NCBI GenBank assembly: GCA_002363955.1
Contig: DEXE01000006.1
Coordinates: 637,975 to 701,974 of the forward strand
Direction of reading: 5' to 3'
Length of the DNA stretch: 64,000 nucleotides
Origin: Methylophaga sp. UBA3192
GTDB taxonomy: Bacteria > Pseudomonadota > Gammaproteobacteria > Nitrosococcales > Methylophagaceae
Part shown: positions 54,036 to 62,990 of the stretch, in pieces
How the letters are laid out: each line of letters begins with the position of its first letter
How positions within the stretch are numbered: position 1 is the stretch's first letter
Made by a program: the position numbers and the translations under genes
Notes under the pieces: model-generated
The model's input: the letters and a program-made list of their open reading frames with translations, nothing else
Databases searched by the model: none
Told to the model about the DNA's origin: nothing

Positions 54036-55294
54036 AGATCCTGCCAGCGGGTCGTATAACCCGGACTTTTTCTTTCCTGTTTCATTTTCCAGGGACGCTT
54101 GAATCCCTGATTAGCCAGTTGTAAAGCGTCTTTACCCATACAGGCATTAATATTATCCATCACTGTCATCAACTTACCGGATTTTGGATCCTGATTGAGG
54201 GCAAACAAATCCTGCTGCTGACCGCTTTTCGGCTGCAATTCGGTGAGCATAATGCCGGCTTTGGCGTAGTTAAAACCGTGACGATACATCTGTTTCAATG
54301 CTGTCAGTGCATGTTTGACTAATACTCTGGTGTCATCTGAAGCCATCGGCAAAGGCACCATCATGCTGTTGCCATAATACGCATCCCCCTCTCGATAGGG
54401 ACTGGTGCGGATATACACCTGAATCATCCGCGCCACTGAGTACTGTCGCCGCAGTTTTACAGCAGCACGGCTGGTATACAGACTGATGGATTCGGCCAGA
54501 CTGTTCATATCCGTCACGGGAATACCAAAGCTTCTGGAACTCAAGATCTGCTTTTTGTCACTGATGGAATATTCCAGCTCCAGACAGCTGATACCGTTGA
54601 GTTCACGTACGGTTTTTTCCATCAACACACTGTATTGGCGTCGCAGGGTTTCAGCATTGGCTTGTTTTAAATCCAAAACGCTGAGAATGCCCTGCGTTTT
54701 CAACTTCACTGCCAGTTTACGACCCACACCCCACACCTCACCTACATCCAGATCGGCAAGTAAATGGTTAAGTTGTTTAGGACTTAACTGATTAAAGTCA
54801 CAAACCCCATCATATTCAGGCAGCTTTTTAGCACAGTGATTGGCCAGTTTGGCAAGCGTTTTACTGGCACCTATGCCGACACTGACCGGCAACCCTGTCC
54901 ATTGCCCGACACGGTGACGGATCTGCTGACCATATTGCAGTAAATCCAGATGTTGAAAACCGCTCAGATCCAGAAAACACTCATCAATCGAGTATACCTC
55001 CTGATCCGGCGAAAACTGGTTGAGAATCCGCATCACCCGGTTACTCATATCGGCATACAACGCATAATTGGATGATAAAGCGATGATCTGATGCTGTTGC
55101 ACCAGCGGTTTGCACTTGAACCACGGCGCGCCCATCGGCACGCCCAGTGCTTTGGCTTCATTACTTCTTGCCACCGCACAGCCATCATTATTACTGAGCA
55201 CCACTACCGGTTTACCGGCCAGTTTTGGGTTAAATACCCGCTCGCAGGAAACATAAAAGTTATTGACGTCGATTAGGGCAATACTGCGTGACAT
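54020..55294 (-). CDS. umuC: DNA polymerase V subunit UmuC (Y family)
   Basis: The 424-residue Y-family polymerase has the catalytic residues in IALIDVNNFYVSCERVF (Asp) and YSIDECFLD (Asp-Glu), and KPVVVLSNNDGCAVARSNEAKALGVPMGAPWF. The little-finger domain ends with the C-terminal MKQERKSPGYTTRWQDLLSVR. It makes error-prone translesion DNA. ATG 55294 is two bases after the umuD stop; GTG 55300 overlaps by four bases and is an alternative. It is the second gene of umuDC. Confidence 0.95.
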   Translation of the reverse strand: MSRSIALIDVNNFYVSCERVFNPKLAGKPVVVLSNNDGCAVARSNEAKALGVPMGAPWFKCKPLVQQHQIIALSSNYALYADMSNRVMRILNQFSPDQEVYSIDECFLDLSGFQHLDLLQYGQQIRHRVGQWTGLPVSVGIGASKTLAKLANHCAKKLPEYDGVCDFNQLSPKQLNHLLADLDVGEVWGVGRKLAVKLKTQGILSVLDLKQANAETLRRQYSVLMEKTVRELNGISCLELEYSISDKKQILSSRSFGIPVTDMNSLAESISLYTSRAAVKLRRQYSVARMIQVYIRTSPYREGDAYYGNSMMVPLPMASDDTRVLVKHALTALKQMYRHGFNYAKAGIMLTELQPKSGQQQDLFALNQDPKSGKLMTVMDNINACMGKDALQLANQGFKRPWKMKQERKSPGYTTRWQDLLSVR

Positions 55295-55296
55295 GA

Positions 55297-55920
55297 TCAC
55301 TTAAAACGCCTGAATGAGCCGGTGACGACGCCCCAGATTTCAAACTGCATACCATCCTTGATTTCAATCGGCTGATACTCGCCGGACTGATTGGATGGCA
55401 GTAATCGTGGGTCACCCTCTTTGGTTTTCGCCAGCAGTTTAATGGTAAATTCGCCATCAACTACTGCCAGCACAATATCGCCGATACTGGCATTCTTGGC
55501 GCGATTCACCACCGCTTTGTCACCCGGCAATAAACCACTATCAATCATCGAATAACCCTGAATGGTGACAAAAAATGTCGCCTCCTCATCATCAATCAGA
55601 AACTCATTGGGATCCAGCCGCTTTTCGACATGTTCATCTGCAGGCGAGGGAAAACCCGCCGCAACTTTGGAACTGAATAAGGGCCAGCTGCGTTTGGCCG
55701 GCGTAATGACGGGGCGTTCAAATACAGTTGGCTCGTCTACCATGTGTGGAGATTGGTTCTGGGTGGACTGATAACGTCGATAGGCTTTCAGAAAGTCAGC
55801 AATCACCGGTTTTTGACTTTGAGGAATCCGCATCACCGTTGTCGGCTCTTTGATAGCCGAACCTTTCTTTCGTCCGGCACCAGCACGCCGACCGCCATGC
55901 GTATTTGAGCGAATTGTCAT
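55297..55920 (-). CDS. umuD: UmuD-like protease with N-terminal extension
   Basis: The 207-residue S24-family protein self-cleaves after RecA activation and then forms PolV with UmuC. The cleavage pair is Ala88-Gly89 (KVAAGFPSPAD); the nucleophile is Ser124 (IQGYSMIDSG) and general base Lys161 (GEFTIKLLA), the same 37-residue spacing as E. coli UmuD (Ser60, Lys97). E. coli UmuD has 139 residues; the 64 extra here include GGRRAGAGRKKG, a basic segment that could bind DNA. A 31-bp inverted repeat lies just before the start codon. Confidence 0.92.
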   Translation of the reverse strand: MTIRSNTHGGRRAGAGRKKGSAIKEPTTVMRIPQSQKPVIADFLKAYRRYQSTQNQSPHMVDEPTVFERPVITPAKRSWPLFSSKVAAGFPSPADEHVEKRLDPNEFLIDDEEATFFVTIQGYSMIDSGLLPGDKAVVNRAKNASIGDIVLAVVDGEFTIKLLAKTKEGDPRLLPSNQSGEYQPIEIKDGMQFEIWGVVTGSFRRFK

Positions 55921-55924
55921 AAAT

Positions 55925-55955
55925 CACTTGATTAATTGAAACAGTTAATCAAGTG
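55925..55955. promoter_or_regulatory. Perfect 11-bp inverted repeat upstream of umuD
   Basis: CACTTGATTAA ttgaaacag TTAATCAAGTG starts five bases before the umuD ATG (minus strand). Both arms are exact. It does not fit the CTGT-N8-ACAG LexA box of E. coli, so it may be the site of another regulator or of this UmuD-like protein itself. The symmetry is seen; the binder is unknown. Confidence 0.6.
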
Positions 55956-55991
55956 TACGAATCACTTCCCGAACAGGCAAGGAAAAATTCA

Positions 55992-56567
55992 CTAGCTGAA
56001 TAACAACACGCTCCAGATAAGGCCAATCAATACGATAATAAAAACCGATGCACCGATTTTATGTTCTTCAAACAGGTTTTGCGCCTGATTACCAAACAGA
56101 CAGACCAATAAGCCCAGACCAAAATAACGCAGCCCACGGGAAACGATGGTAGCCAGCATATACAGCAAAAATGCGTAGCCGGTTGCTCCGGCCGCCAGCA
56201 TGGCAATCTGAAATGGAATCGGCGTCACGCCGACACTCAGGACATACCAGAAACCATGTAAATGAATCTGCTGGCGAATGGATTCAAACTGCTCTGGTGT
56301 CGACAACAGCGCAATCATTTGCTCACCGATCAGACCAAACACAAAATAGCCAATCGCATATCCTAACGCCGCGCCGATAATACAGCCCAGTAACGCCATG
56401 GCACTGATGGCCCAGAGCAGCTTCCGGCGTGCCTGCATCAGTGGAATCAAAATGGTTTCCAGCGGAATCGGCACAATCAACGACTCCATAAAAGAAGCAA
56501 AAGCCACCCCCCATAGCATATGTTTGGAATTGACCAACCGCGAACCCAGCTGTTTGAATTTTTTCAA
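55992..56567 (-). CDS. YqaA/DedA-family membrane protein
   Basis: The 191-residue inner-membrane protein has five hydrophobic helices. Conserved features are AFASFMESLIVPIPLETILIPLM (E-x-x-x-P-P/I-P-like motif), GYAIGYFVFGLIG, and SVGVTPIPFQIAMLAAGATGY. The group is VTT-domain proteins linked to envelope lipid handling. It is 36 bases past the umuD inverted repeat and is read in the same direction. Confidence 0.87.
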   Translation of the reverse strand: MKKFKQLGSRLVNSKHMLWGVAFASFMESLIVPIPLETILIPLMQARRKLLWAISAMALLGCIIGAALGYAIGYFVFGLIGEQMIALLSTPEQFESIRQQIHLHGFWYVLSVGVTPIPFQIAMLAAGATGYAFLLYMLATIVSRGLRYFGLGLLVCLFGNQAQNLFEEHKIGASVFIIVLIGLIWSVLLFS

Positions 56568-56734
56568 GCGACTTGATTTCCTGTCTTGGATAAGTAACTC
56601 AAAACCCGATACTTATATGATGCCAGCCAGACCATAAAAAAATTAAGTGAATCCAACTGTAAATAACCTGGGATCAGACAGGTTTTCATAACGGAATAAC
56701 CATTGTCTGAAACACTATGTTGATTGGAAACGGC

Positions 56735-57262
56735 TCAAATCAGCGGGTATTCATGCTCTGCATAAAAGCGCTGATGCACAACCTCAATCCTTAACCGATC
56801 TCCGGCTTCAATAAATTGCAACGGCTGACTGACTTCATCAATCCACTGCTGTGCCTGTTCCGCTTTAATAAAACTGCAGATATCGCCTATCGGCCAGTGA
56901 AAATACACTTCGCGTTGTTTCTTTTCAGCTAACACCGCAGGATCCGTGGTGTCTGGAAGTGGAATATACGAACTGAAAATCTCCAATCCCCCCTGCTGCT
57001 CCGGATCATTTGCATTGTATTCCAGTGAAATATCCCAGCCGCGTACCAGTCCATTATCGGCATCACCACGTTCAAAACTGAAGCCATACATCGCCAGAAT
57101 ATCCTCCTCGATTTCCGGCAGTTTTTTCAGTGCCTCCTGAACCGCTTTAATCGCAGTTTTGTCTTGCTCTGAAAGATTTTCCAGTGTGATTAACCACTCA
57201 CCCAAATCGATGGCGGCCTGAATAATGGGAGGATGGGTTTTGTCGAGCAGAATATGCGGCAT
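56735..57262 (-). CDS. Hypothetical protein of 175 residues
   Basis: The product is acidic and cytosolic with no signal or membrane segment. It starts MPHILLDKTHPPIIQAAIDLGEW and contains AMYGFSFERGDADNGLVRGWDISLEYN and IFSSYIPLPDTTDP. It is not recognised. It is flanked by long non-coding stretches. The frame is credible because it is 175 codons with typical composition; the ATG has a weak ribosome site (TTCTCATGC). Confidence 0.7.
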   Translation of the reverse strand: MPHILLDKTHPPIIQAAIDLGEWLITLENLSEQDKTAIKAVQEALKKLPEIEEDILAMYGFSFERGDADNGLVRGWDISLEYNANDPEQQGGLEIFSSYIPLPDTTDPAVLAEKKQREVYFHWPIGDICSFIKAEQAQQWIDEVSQPLQFIEAGDRLRIEVVHQRFYAEHEYPLI

Positions 57263-57330
57263 GAGAATGAATTATCTAATGATTAAAGCCGAAACATGAT
57301 ATCAAACTGCATGGGATAACCCCATTTATC

Positions 57331-57352
57331 TTCCCACGCCGGAGCGTGGGAA
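57331..57352. repeat. REP-like hairpin TTCCCACGC
   Basis: TTCCCACGC cgga GCGTGGGAA is a perfect 9-bp stem, 12 bases after the stop of the sorbosone-dehydrogenase-like gene (minus). A related TTCCCACG/CGTGGGAA hairpin lies at 59218-59239. Both look like a dispersed extragenic palindrome. Confidence 0.65.
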
Positions 57353-57363
57353 CGAGGCCAGTA

Positions 57364-58686
57364 TTAATCCGCTTTCGGACTCACCCGCCATACGATATTA
57401 CCGACATCATCTGCGACTAAGATGCCGCCCTGTTTATCCACTACAACACCTACCGGACGCCCCATGGCATCGCCATTACCGTCTACAAATCCAGTCAGAA
57501 TATCCTGCGGCATACCGTCAGGTTCACCCTCTTTAAACGGTACAAAGATCACTTTGTAACCACTTAACGGTTTTCGATTCCATGAGCCATGCTGCCCGAC
57601 AAATGCTCCGTTTTGATATTGAGCACCAAGCAAATCCGCCTTATAAAAAGCCAGCCCCAATGAAGCTGTATGCGCGCCCAGGGCATAATCGGGCTTAATG
57701 GCTTTTTCGACTAAATCCGGTCTGGGGGGCTCGACACGTGTATCGACGGTTTGACCGTAATAGCTATAAGGCCAACCATAAAAGCCGCCATCCTGTACCG
57801 ACGTCATATAGTCCGGCACCAGATCACTACCGATTTCATCGCGTTCATTAACAGTTGTCCAAAGCTCACCACTTTGAGGCTGCCACGCTAAACCATTTGG
57901 ATTACGCAGACCGGAAGCAAACAGTCTTTTTTCGCCCGTATCGGGATTCACTTCCAGAATCGCAGCACGGTTTTCTTCGTTTTCCATACCGTTTTCGCCA
58001 ATATTGCTATTAGACCCAACGGTGGCATAAAGCAATGTGCCCTCATCATTGGCAATAATATTCTTGGTCCAGTGATGATTAATCGGTCCGCCGGGTAAAT
58101 CCGCGATATGCTGAGGTTCGGCGGTGATCTGTGTCTGCCCTTCTTCATAAGGGAAACTCACAATGGCATCGGCATTGGCAACATAAAAATCATTGCCAAT
58201 CAGCGCCATGCCAAATGGAGAATGCAAATCTTCGAGAAATACATGACGGGTTTCAGCTACGCCATCGCCATCTTCGTCACGTAATAAAGTAATCCGGTCC
58301 GCACTGGGCACTGCCGCCCCTGCCCGTTTCATCACCAGGCCTTTTATCCAGTCTTTAATACCTGCATTTGGCTTTTCGCTCTCAGGGGCATTGGACTCCG
58401 CCACCAATACATCGCCGTTTGGCAACACATAAAGCCACCGCGGATGATCCAAATCCATTGCAAAACGGTTGACCTGCAAGCCCTCTGCAGCAATCGGCTC
58501 ACCATCAATCGGCCAGCCTTTGGCCGGTGCAATTTTCACGGTGGGTATCAAAGCCTGTTTAGGCGCAACCAAGGTTGGCTCAGGCCCATAATCAGCTTGT
58601 GGAGGGATTTTGGCCCTATCGCCACAGCCAGTCAGGCTCACGGCCAAAACCCCAATAAATGCGCCGACGATAGATGGATGCTGCAT
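57364..58686 (-). CDS. PQQ-dependent sugar/sorbosone dehydrogenase-like lipoprotein
   Basis: The 440-residue product has a lipoprotein signal peptide (VLAVSLTGC, Cys at 20) then a six-bladed propeller: LQVNRFAMDLDHPRWLYVLPNGDVLVAESN, NEGTLLYATVGSNSNIGENG, FASGLRNPNGLAWQPQSGELWTTVNERDEIG, QHGSWNRKPLSGYKVIFVPF, GRPVGVVVDKQGGILVADDVGNIVWR. The group is L-sorbosone/glucose dehydrogenase-like proteins with PQQ. ATG 58686 (AGGAG seven bases before) gives the proper signal; the longer 454-residue frame is rejected. A PQQ ligand His cannot be confirmed here. Confidence 0.86.
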   Translation of the reverse strand: MQHPSIVGAFIGVLAVSLTGCGDRAKIPPQADYGPEPTLVAPKQALIPTVKIAPAKGWPIDGEPIAAEGLQVNRFAMDLDHPRWLYVLPNGDVLVAESNAPESEKPNAGIKDWIKGLVMKRAGAAVPSADRITLLRDEDGDGVAETRHVFLEDLHSPFGMALIGNDFYVANADAIVSFPYEEGQTQITAEPQHIADLPGGPINHHWTKNIIANDEGTLLYATVGSNSNIGENGMENEENRAAILEVNPDTGEKRLFASGLRNPNGLAWQPQSGELWTTVNERDEIGSDLVPDYMTSVQDGGFYGWPYSYYGQTVDTRVEPPRPDLVEKAIKPDYALGAHTASLGLAFYKADLLGAQYQNGAFVGQHGSWNRKPLSGYKVIFVPFKEGEPDGMPQDILTGFVDGNGDAMGRPVGVVVDKQGGILVADDVGNIVWRVSPKAD

Positions 58687-58880
58687 ATCTGTGCTCCTGA
58701 ATAAAGAATCAATATCTGAGTCTAACAAGGTTCAGCTAACGTTCGGCTTGCTTTGCGTTAAAAGATGTTCAAGAAATTGTCTTTATAGTGATTTGCTCAT
58801 TCCGGTTGAAATAGCGGAATGTTTAATAATTGTGATTGTCTCAGAATAGCAAACGTTTTATTTCATTCAATGGAGGTTGC

Positions 58881-59198
58881 ATGCAAATTCAGGTTAATAC
58901 CGATCGTCACATTCCAGGCGACGATACGCTCACCGACTCAATTCGTGAAGAACTACAACATTCTCTCAAACGATTTGATGATCACGTCACGCGTGTCGAA
59001 GTCCATCTAAGCGATCAAAACAGTGAAAACCGGGGTGGTGCTGATGATATCCGTTGTCTGATCGAAGCCCGCATAGAAGGTCACCAACCCAATGTGGTCA
59101 CTCATGATGCAGCGACCATCAAACAAGCCTTTACCGGTGCGACCGATAAAATGAAACGTGTCTTGACCACCACCATTGAGCGTATGCAATCACGCTAA
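58881..59198 (+). CDS. HPF/RaiA-family ribosome-associated protein
   Basis: The 105-residue product starts at ATG 58881 (GGAGG before it) and reads MQIQVNTDRHIPGDDTLTDSI. RVEVHLSDQNSENRGGADDIRCLIEARIEG and HDAATIKQAFTGATDKMKRVLTTTIERMQSR are the S30EA-type fold (beta-alpha-beta-beta-beta-alpha). HPF and RaiA bind the 30S decoding centre in resting cells and protect ribosomes. This short form lacks the C-terminal dimerisation domain of long HPF. A stem-loop element (59218-59267) follows. Confidence 0.86.
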   Translation: MQIQVNTDRHIPGDDTLTDSIREELQHSLKRFDDHVTRVEVHLSDQNSENRGGADDIRCLIEARIEGHQPNVVTHDAATIKQAFTGATDKMKRVLTTTIERMQSR

Positions 59199-59516
59199 CA
59201 TCAACACCAAATGCTGGTTCCCACGATCCTCCGTGGGAATCACCCATTCTCGCGCGGGAGCGTGATTAAGGTGTCCTTAATGCTCACTCTAAAGGTCAGA
59301 TAAACCCGAAATCCAAAATATGCGACGTAACGGAATAAGGCTTGTGCAGAATATAAAATGCTTTCGGCGCACAGAATAAATCTCATTAATTGAAGCGATC
59401 CTTATGAGGCCATAGGGAAATCAATTTCAAAACAGATTATTGTGTTTTTCACCAAGCCATCGGTATGCTTGATCCCACATTGTTCCTCAACTTTCCATTA
59501 AAACCCAGGCAGCATA
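59199..59516. other. 318-bp intergenic stretch with REP-like hairpins
   Basis: TTCCCACG/CGTGGGAA (59218-59239) and AATCAC...GTGATT (59238-59267) form adjacent stems, probably dispersed extragenic palindromes. Nothing else is recognised except AT-rich DNA before ATG 59517. Confidence 0.6.
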
Positions 59517-59978
59517 ATGAATAAGAAGTTACTTTTAGCCATCGGCTTGATACCGCTCGTTATCATTCTGGCAATCGTTTTCAATAATCGAGACGCTCCA
59601 TCATCGGCAACTGACAGTAAACGGCAATTATCTGAATTGCAGTCTATTGAAGAAGGCTTTATGGAAGCTGAAGTTTTCATTAATGCCCAAGCACCGATCA
59701 AAATTGATGATCAAACCCGATTGGAAAAAGCATTAGCGGGCCCCGGCGATATGATTACCTATTTTTATACCCTGACTACGGTGTCGGTTGCCGAAGTCGA
59801 GCCAGCCACTGTGCTTGAGAAGATCAAACCAAAACTGCTCTCAAGTCTTTGTAAGAATGCGGAAATGCAGCCAGTGCTGCAGGCGGGTGCAAAAATTGTT
59901 TATGTGTATTCAGACAAGAACAGTGAAGATGTCGGACGTATTGAGGTAGTGGCTGCGGATTGTCAGGCGTCAAGCTAA
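59517..59978 (+). CDS. Membrane-anchored hypothetical protein, 153 residues
   Basis: The product begins MNKKLLLAIGLIPLVIILAIVFNN, an N-terminal anchor or signal, then a periplasmic domain with two Cys (about 112 and 149; CKNAEMQPVLQAGAKIVYVYSD, VAADCQASS) that could form a disulfide. The pattern IKIDDQTRLEKALAGPGDMITYFYTL recurs in small uncharacterised gammaproteobacterial proteins, to my impression, but I cannot name a family. It is convergent with the AraC gene (10-base gap). Confidence 0.7.
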   Translation: MNKKLLLAIGLIPLVIILAIVFNNRDAPSSATDSKRQLSELQSIEEGFMEAEVFINAQAPIKIDDQTRLEKALAGPGDMITYFYTLTTVSVAEVEPATVLEKIKPKLLSSLCKNAEMQPVLQAGAKIVYVYSDKNSEDVGRIEVVAADCQASS

Positions 59979-59988
59979 GTTCGCTTAG

Positions 59989-60888
59989 TCACGCAATAGA
60001 CTGCTGCTGTAGCAACATGCTCATATCGCGTTTGGGTGGATGGCCAAACATCCTTACATATTCACGACTGAATTGTGATGGACTTTCATACCCCACCCGG
60101 TAAGCCGTGCTGGCAGCATCCTGCGTTTCCGTCATCATGATTTTTCGTGCTTCAAGCAGCCTGAATCGTTTTTGATATTGCAATGGGCTCATTGCAGTGA
60201 CCGCTTTGAAGTGGCTATGGAAAGACGAAATACTCATGCCTACCTGGGTAGCCAGATCCTCAATTTTGATTGGCTGATCGTAATTGGCTTTTAGAATTTG
60301 AATCGCCTCTGAAATTCGTTGCATGTGGCTACCGGTTTGTGTCATTTGAGCAATGACATCGCCATATTGACCGTTGAGTAACCGGTAATGAATTTCACGT
60401 TTAATCATGGGCGCTAATAACGCAATATCCTGTGGGGCTTCCAATAACCGGGCAAGTCGTAATACACCATCGCCCAGTGACTCATCCACATCTCCGACAA
60501 AAATGCCACGCTGGTTTGGTATTTTGTTTTTAAACGGCAAACGGGTCTGCGCCATTAACTCGGTAAGTTGATGCAGATCCAACTCAATCTGCAAACATAG
60601 ATAGGGTTTGTCTTTACTCGCTTCTATCACCTGACCAATCACCGGTAAATCGACAGAGGCCACCAGATATTCCGAAGGCTGGTATTGATAGATTTCATCT
60701 TCGAGTAACACCCGTTTCTTGCCCTGCACAATGACGCACAAAGAAGGTGTATAAACACTGGGCAATCGGTCATTTATTTCATTGAGCTTTATGCAGTTCA
60801 CGCCAGTTATAGCGGTGCTGTGAATGCCGTTCCCTGAGGAGAATTTATCAATCAGGCTCGCAAGTTCTGTGCGTTGGGTTTCATTCAT
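59989..60888 (-). CDS. AraC-family regulator
   Basis: The 299-residue protein has an AraC_N cupin-type sensor domain (LPSVYTPSLCVIVQGKKRVLLEDEIYQYQPSEYLVASVDLPVIGQV, about 40-90) and a C-terminal pair of helix-turn-helix units (about 195-290; IEDLATQVGMSISSFHSHFKAVTAMSPLQYQKRFRLLEARKIM, TAYRVGYESPSQFSREYVRMFGHPPKRD). It is divergent from the SDR gene (61062) across 173 bases and probably controls it and the NTF2-like gene. Confidence 0.93.
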   Translation of the reverse strand: MNETQRTELASLIDKFSSGNGIHSTAITGVNCIKLNEINDRLPSVYTPSLCVIVQGKKRVLLEDEIYQYQPSEYLVASVDLPVIGQVIEASKDKPYLCLQIELDLHQLTELMAQTRLPFKNKIPNQRGIFVGDVDESLGDGVLRLARLLEAPQDIALLAPMIKREIHYRLLNGQYGDVIAQMTQTGSHMQRISEAIQILKANYDQPIKIEDLATQVGMSISSFHSHFKAVTAMSPLQYQKRFRLLEARKIMMTETQDAASTAYRVGYESPSQFSREYVRMFGHPPKRDMSMLLQQQSIA

Positions 60889-61061
60889 TTTCTAATTACC
60901 CCAATAAGTTACTGATGCTGATTATAGGCTGAGGCTGTTTTGTAAATATAGTGGGTTGTAGAAATAGGCAATTTTCCTGTAGCTCTGTGTATCCAAAATA
61001 AACAGCTTCCTCACTACCATTTGAATCGTCACTTAAAGACAAGTTCAAATGGAGATAACTA

Positions 61062-61805
61062 ATGAAGAACGTAGAAAATAAAGTCGTTTTAATCACCGGC
61101 GCCAGCAGCGGGATCGGTGAAGCTACCGCCAAAGTACTGGCTAAAAATGGTGCGATTGTTGTGCTTGGTGCACGTCGAACTGATCGCCTTGAAGCCATTG
61201 TCCGAGATATCCAGCAATCAGGTGGTCATGCTGCCTATCGTGAATTGGATGTAGCAAATGCAGAACAGGTGAATGCATTTGTGACTTTTGCCAAAGATAC
61301 CTTTGGTCGGGTGGATGTGATGTTTAACAACGCTGGCATTATGCCGTTATCGCCAATGCGCGCGTTAAAAACCAATGAATGGAACAACATCATCGATATA
61401 AATATTAAAGGCGTGTTGAATGGTATCGCGGCAGTCTTACCAATCATGGATCAGCAAGGCAGTGGACATATTATCAACACCGCTTCCACTGGAGCGCACA
61501 CAGTTGGTCCCTCCTGTGCTGTTTACTGTGCCAGTAAATATGCGGTTCGAGCCATCAGTGAAGGCTTGCGTCAGGAATCAAACAATCTGCGTGTCACTGT
61601 TCTTTCCCCAGGTGTTACCACTACTGAACTTGGCCACGACATTACTGATGAAGCTGCCGCTGAATTTGTTGATCAGCTTCGCAACACGTCGTTAAATGTC
61701 GAAGCCGTTGCTGATGCCGTTTTGTATGCCATTTCGCAACCTGACAATGTGGATGTGAATGAGTTGGTGATTCGCACTATGGCCTGTTATGGCCATGCCT
61801 TTTAA
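61062..61805 (+). CDS. Short-chain dehydrogenase/reductase
   Basis: The 247-residue classical SDR has the cofactor motif TGASSGIG (14-21), NNAG (about 89-92) and the catalytic Tyr-x-x-x-Lys in YCASKYAVRAISEGL, with Ser in NTASTGAH. Arg residues near ARRTDR after the second strand suggest NADP preference. It is 11-15 bases upstream of the NTF2-like gene, forming a small operon. Substrate unknown. Confidence 0.94.
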   Translation: MKNVENKVVLITGASSGIGEATAKVLAKNGAIVVLGARRTDRLEAIVRDIQQSGGHAAYRELDVANAEQVNAFVTFAKDTFGRVDVMFNNAGIMPLSPMRALKTNEWNNIIDINIKGVLNGIAAVLPIMDQQGSGHIINTASTGAHTVGPSCAVYCASKYAVRAISEGLRQESNNLRVTVLSPGVTTTELGHDITDEAAAEFVDQLRNTSLNVEAVADAVLYAISQPDNVDVNELVIRTMACYGHAF

Positions 61806-61819
61806 GCGTGGGGCTCAGG

Positions 61820-62290
61820 ATGAAAACATTTCAGTACGTGACGGTGTTTGTCTGGTTTTATTTATTAAGTGGCTCTGTGATGGCAGAGCCGCTCAATCAT
61901 AAACAGCTAGTCGAACAAGCTTTCAATCAATGGAGTCAGGGCACAGGATCGCCATTTGATTTACTCGAAGCAGATGCACAATGGACCATTATGGGGCCGA
62001 CTGAGTCAGCCAAAACTTATAATCTATCTGACTTCCAGGAGATGGTGATTCAGCCATTTAACAAACGGTTGTCAACGCGATTAAAACCTACCGTCCATGC
62101 TATTTATCAGGACAGTGAAGAAATCATCATTTTGTTTGAAGCTGAGGCGACCTTGATCAATGGTGAAATTTATCGAAACAGCTATGCATGGTTTTTTACC
62201 ATGCAGCAAGGAAAAGTCGTTAATGTCAGAGCAGTGCTTGATTTAAATGCTTACGATGCAGTGATGGCACTTGATGTTAACGATGACTGA
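61820..62290 (+). CDS. Exported NTF2/SnoaL-like protein
   Basis: The 156-residue product has a signal peptide (MKTFQYVTVFVWFYLLSGSVMAEP) and a SnoaL-like alpha-beta fold (AFNQWSQGTGSPFDLLEADAQWTIMGPTESAKTYNLSDFQEMVIQPFN, YAWFFTMQQGKVVNVRAVLDLNAYDAVM). ATG 61820 (GGGG six bases before) is preferred to GTG 61808. It lies 14 bases after the SDR gene and probably acts in the periplasm, though the cytosolic SDR partner is unexplained. Confidence 0.83.
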   Translation: MKTFQYVTVFVWFYLLSGSVMAEPLNHKQLVEQAFNQWSQGTGSPFDLLEADAQWTIMGPTESAKTYNLSDFQEMVIQPFNKRLSTRLKPTVHAIYQDSEEIIILFEAEATLINGEIYRNSYAWFFTMQQGKVVNVRAVLDLNAYDAVMALDVNDD

Positions 62291-62528
62291 AATAGACGTT
62301 TAATCTGACAAAACGGTGGTTTGGTCATTTCGGATATTACTTTCGTTGCAGAACATCGCTGATGTAGTCTTTGAGCTATATACTGAGTTTCTATTCGGGA
62401 ACGACTGGCAGGTGGACAGGTCAGTATGTCATCGATAAAAATTTCAAAACTTAAACTCCCGATTGGATATCAGCGTTTTTATTCATGGACAGTTTCACGA
62501 TTACACTTTTTATAAAGGTTTGATTGTC

Positions 62529-62990
62529 ATGATAAAATACAAAAAAGCAGCAGAAGCCGTTGAACGTCTCTCACCTGAACAACATTATGTGACCCAGCAA
62601 TGCGGCACCGAACCGCCGTTTGATAATGCTTATTGGGACAATCACGAAGCCGGTCTTTACGTCGATGTAGTGTCGGGTGAGCCATTGTTTGCATCAATAG
62701 ATAAATTTGATAGTGGCACCGGCTGGCCGAGCTTTACCCGCCCAGTGCAGACTGAGAATGTCACCGAAAACTTTGATGAGAGTCTGGGCATGCGCCGTGT
62801 TGAAGTACGCTCAGTGCATGGTGACAGTCATTTAGGTCATGTCTTCCCTGATGGCCCCGAAGAAGCCGGTGGCATGCGTTATTGCATCAACTCAGCGTCA
62901 CTCAGATTTATTCCCGCTGATGAACTGGATATTGAGGGCTATGGAGAATTTAAAAAGCTGTTTTCAGAAACCTTAGGTGAGACAAAATGA
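62529..62990 (+). CDS. msrB: Peptide-methionine (R)-S-oxide reductase MsrB
   Basis: The 153-residue enzyme reduces Met-R-sulfoxide. Signatures are QCGTEPPFDNAYWDNHEAGLYVDVVSGEPLFAS, SGTGWPSFTRPV, VRSVHGDSHLGHVFPDGP, and the catalytic Cys in RYCINSASLRF. The CxxC pairs that bind zinc in many MsrB are absent; this is the zinc-free type. The start at 62529 fits; a longer frame from 62463 is not conserved. It overlaps msrA by four bases (ATGA). Confidence 0.95.
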   Translation: MIKYKKAAEAVERLSPEQHYVTQQCGTEPPFDNAYWDNHEAGLYVDVVSGEPLFASIDKFDSGTGWPSFTRPVQTENVTENFDESLGMRRVEVRSVHGDSHLGHVFPDGPEEAGGMRYCINSASLRFIPADELDIEGYGEFKKLFSETLGETK

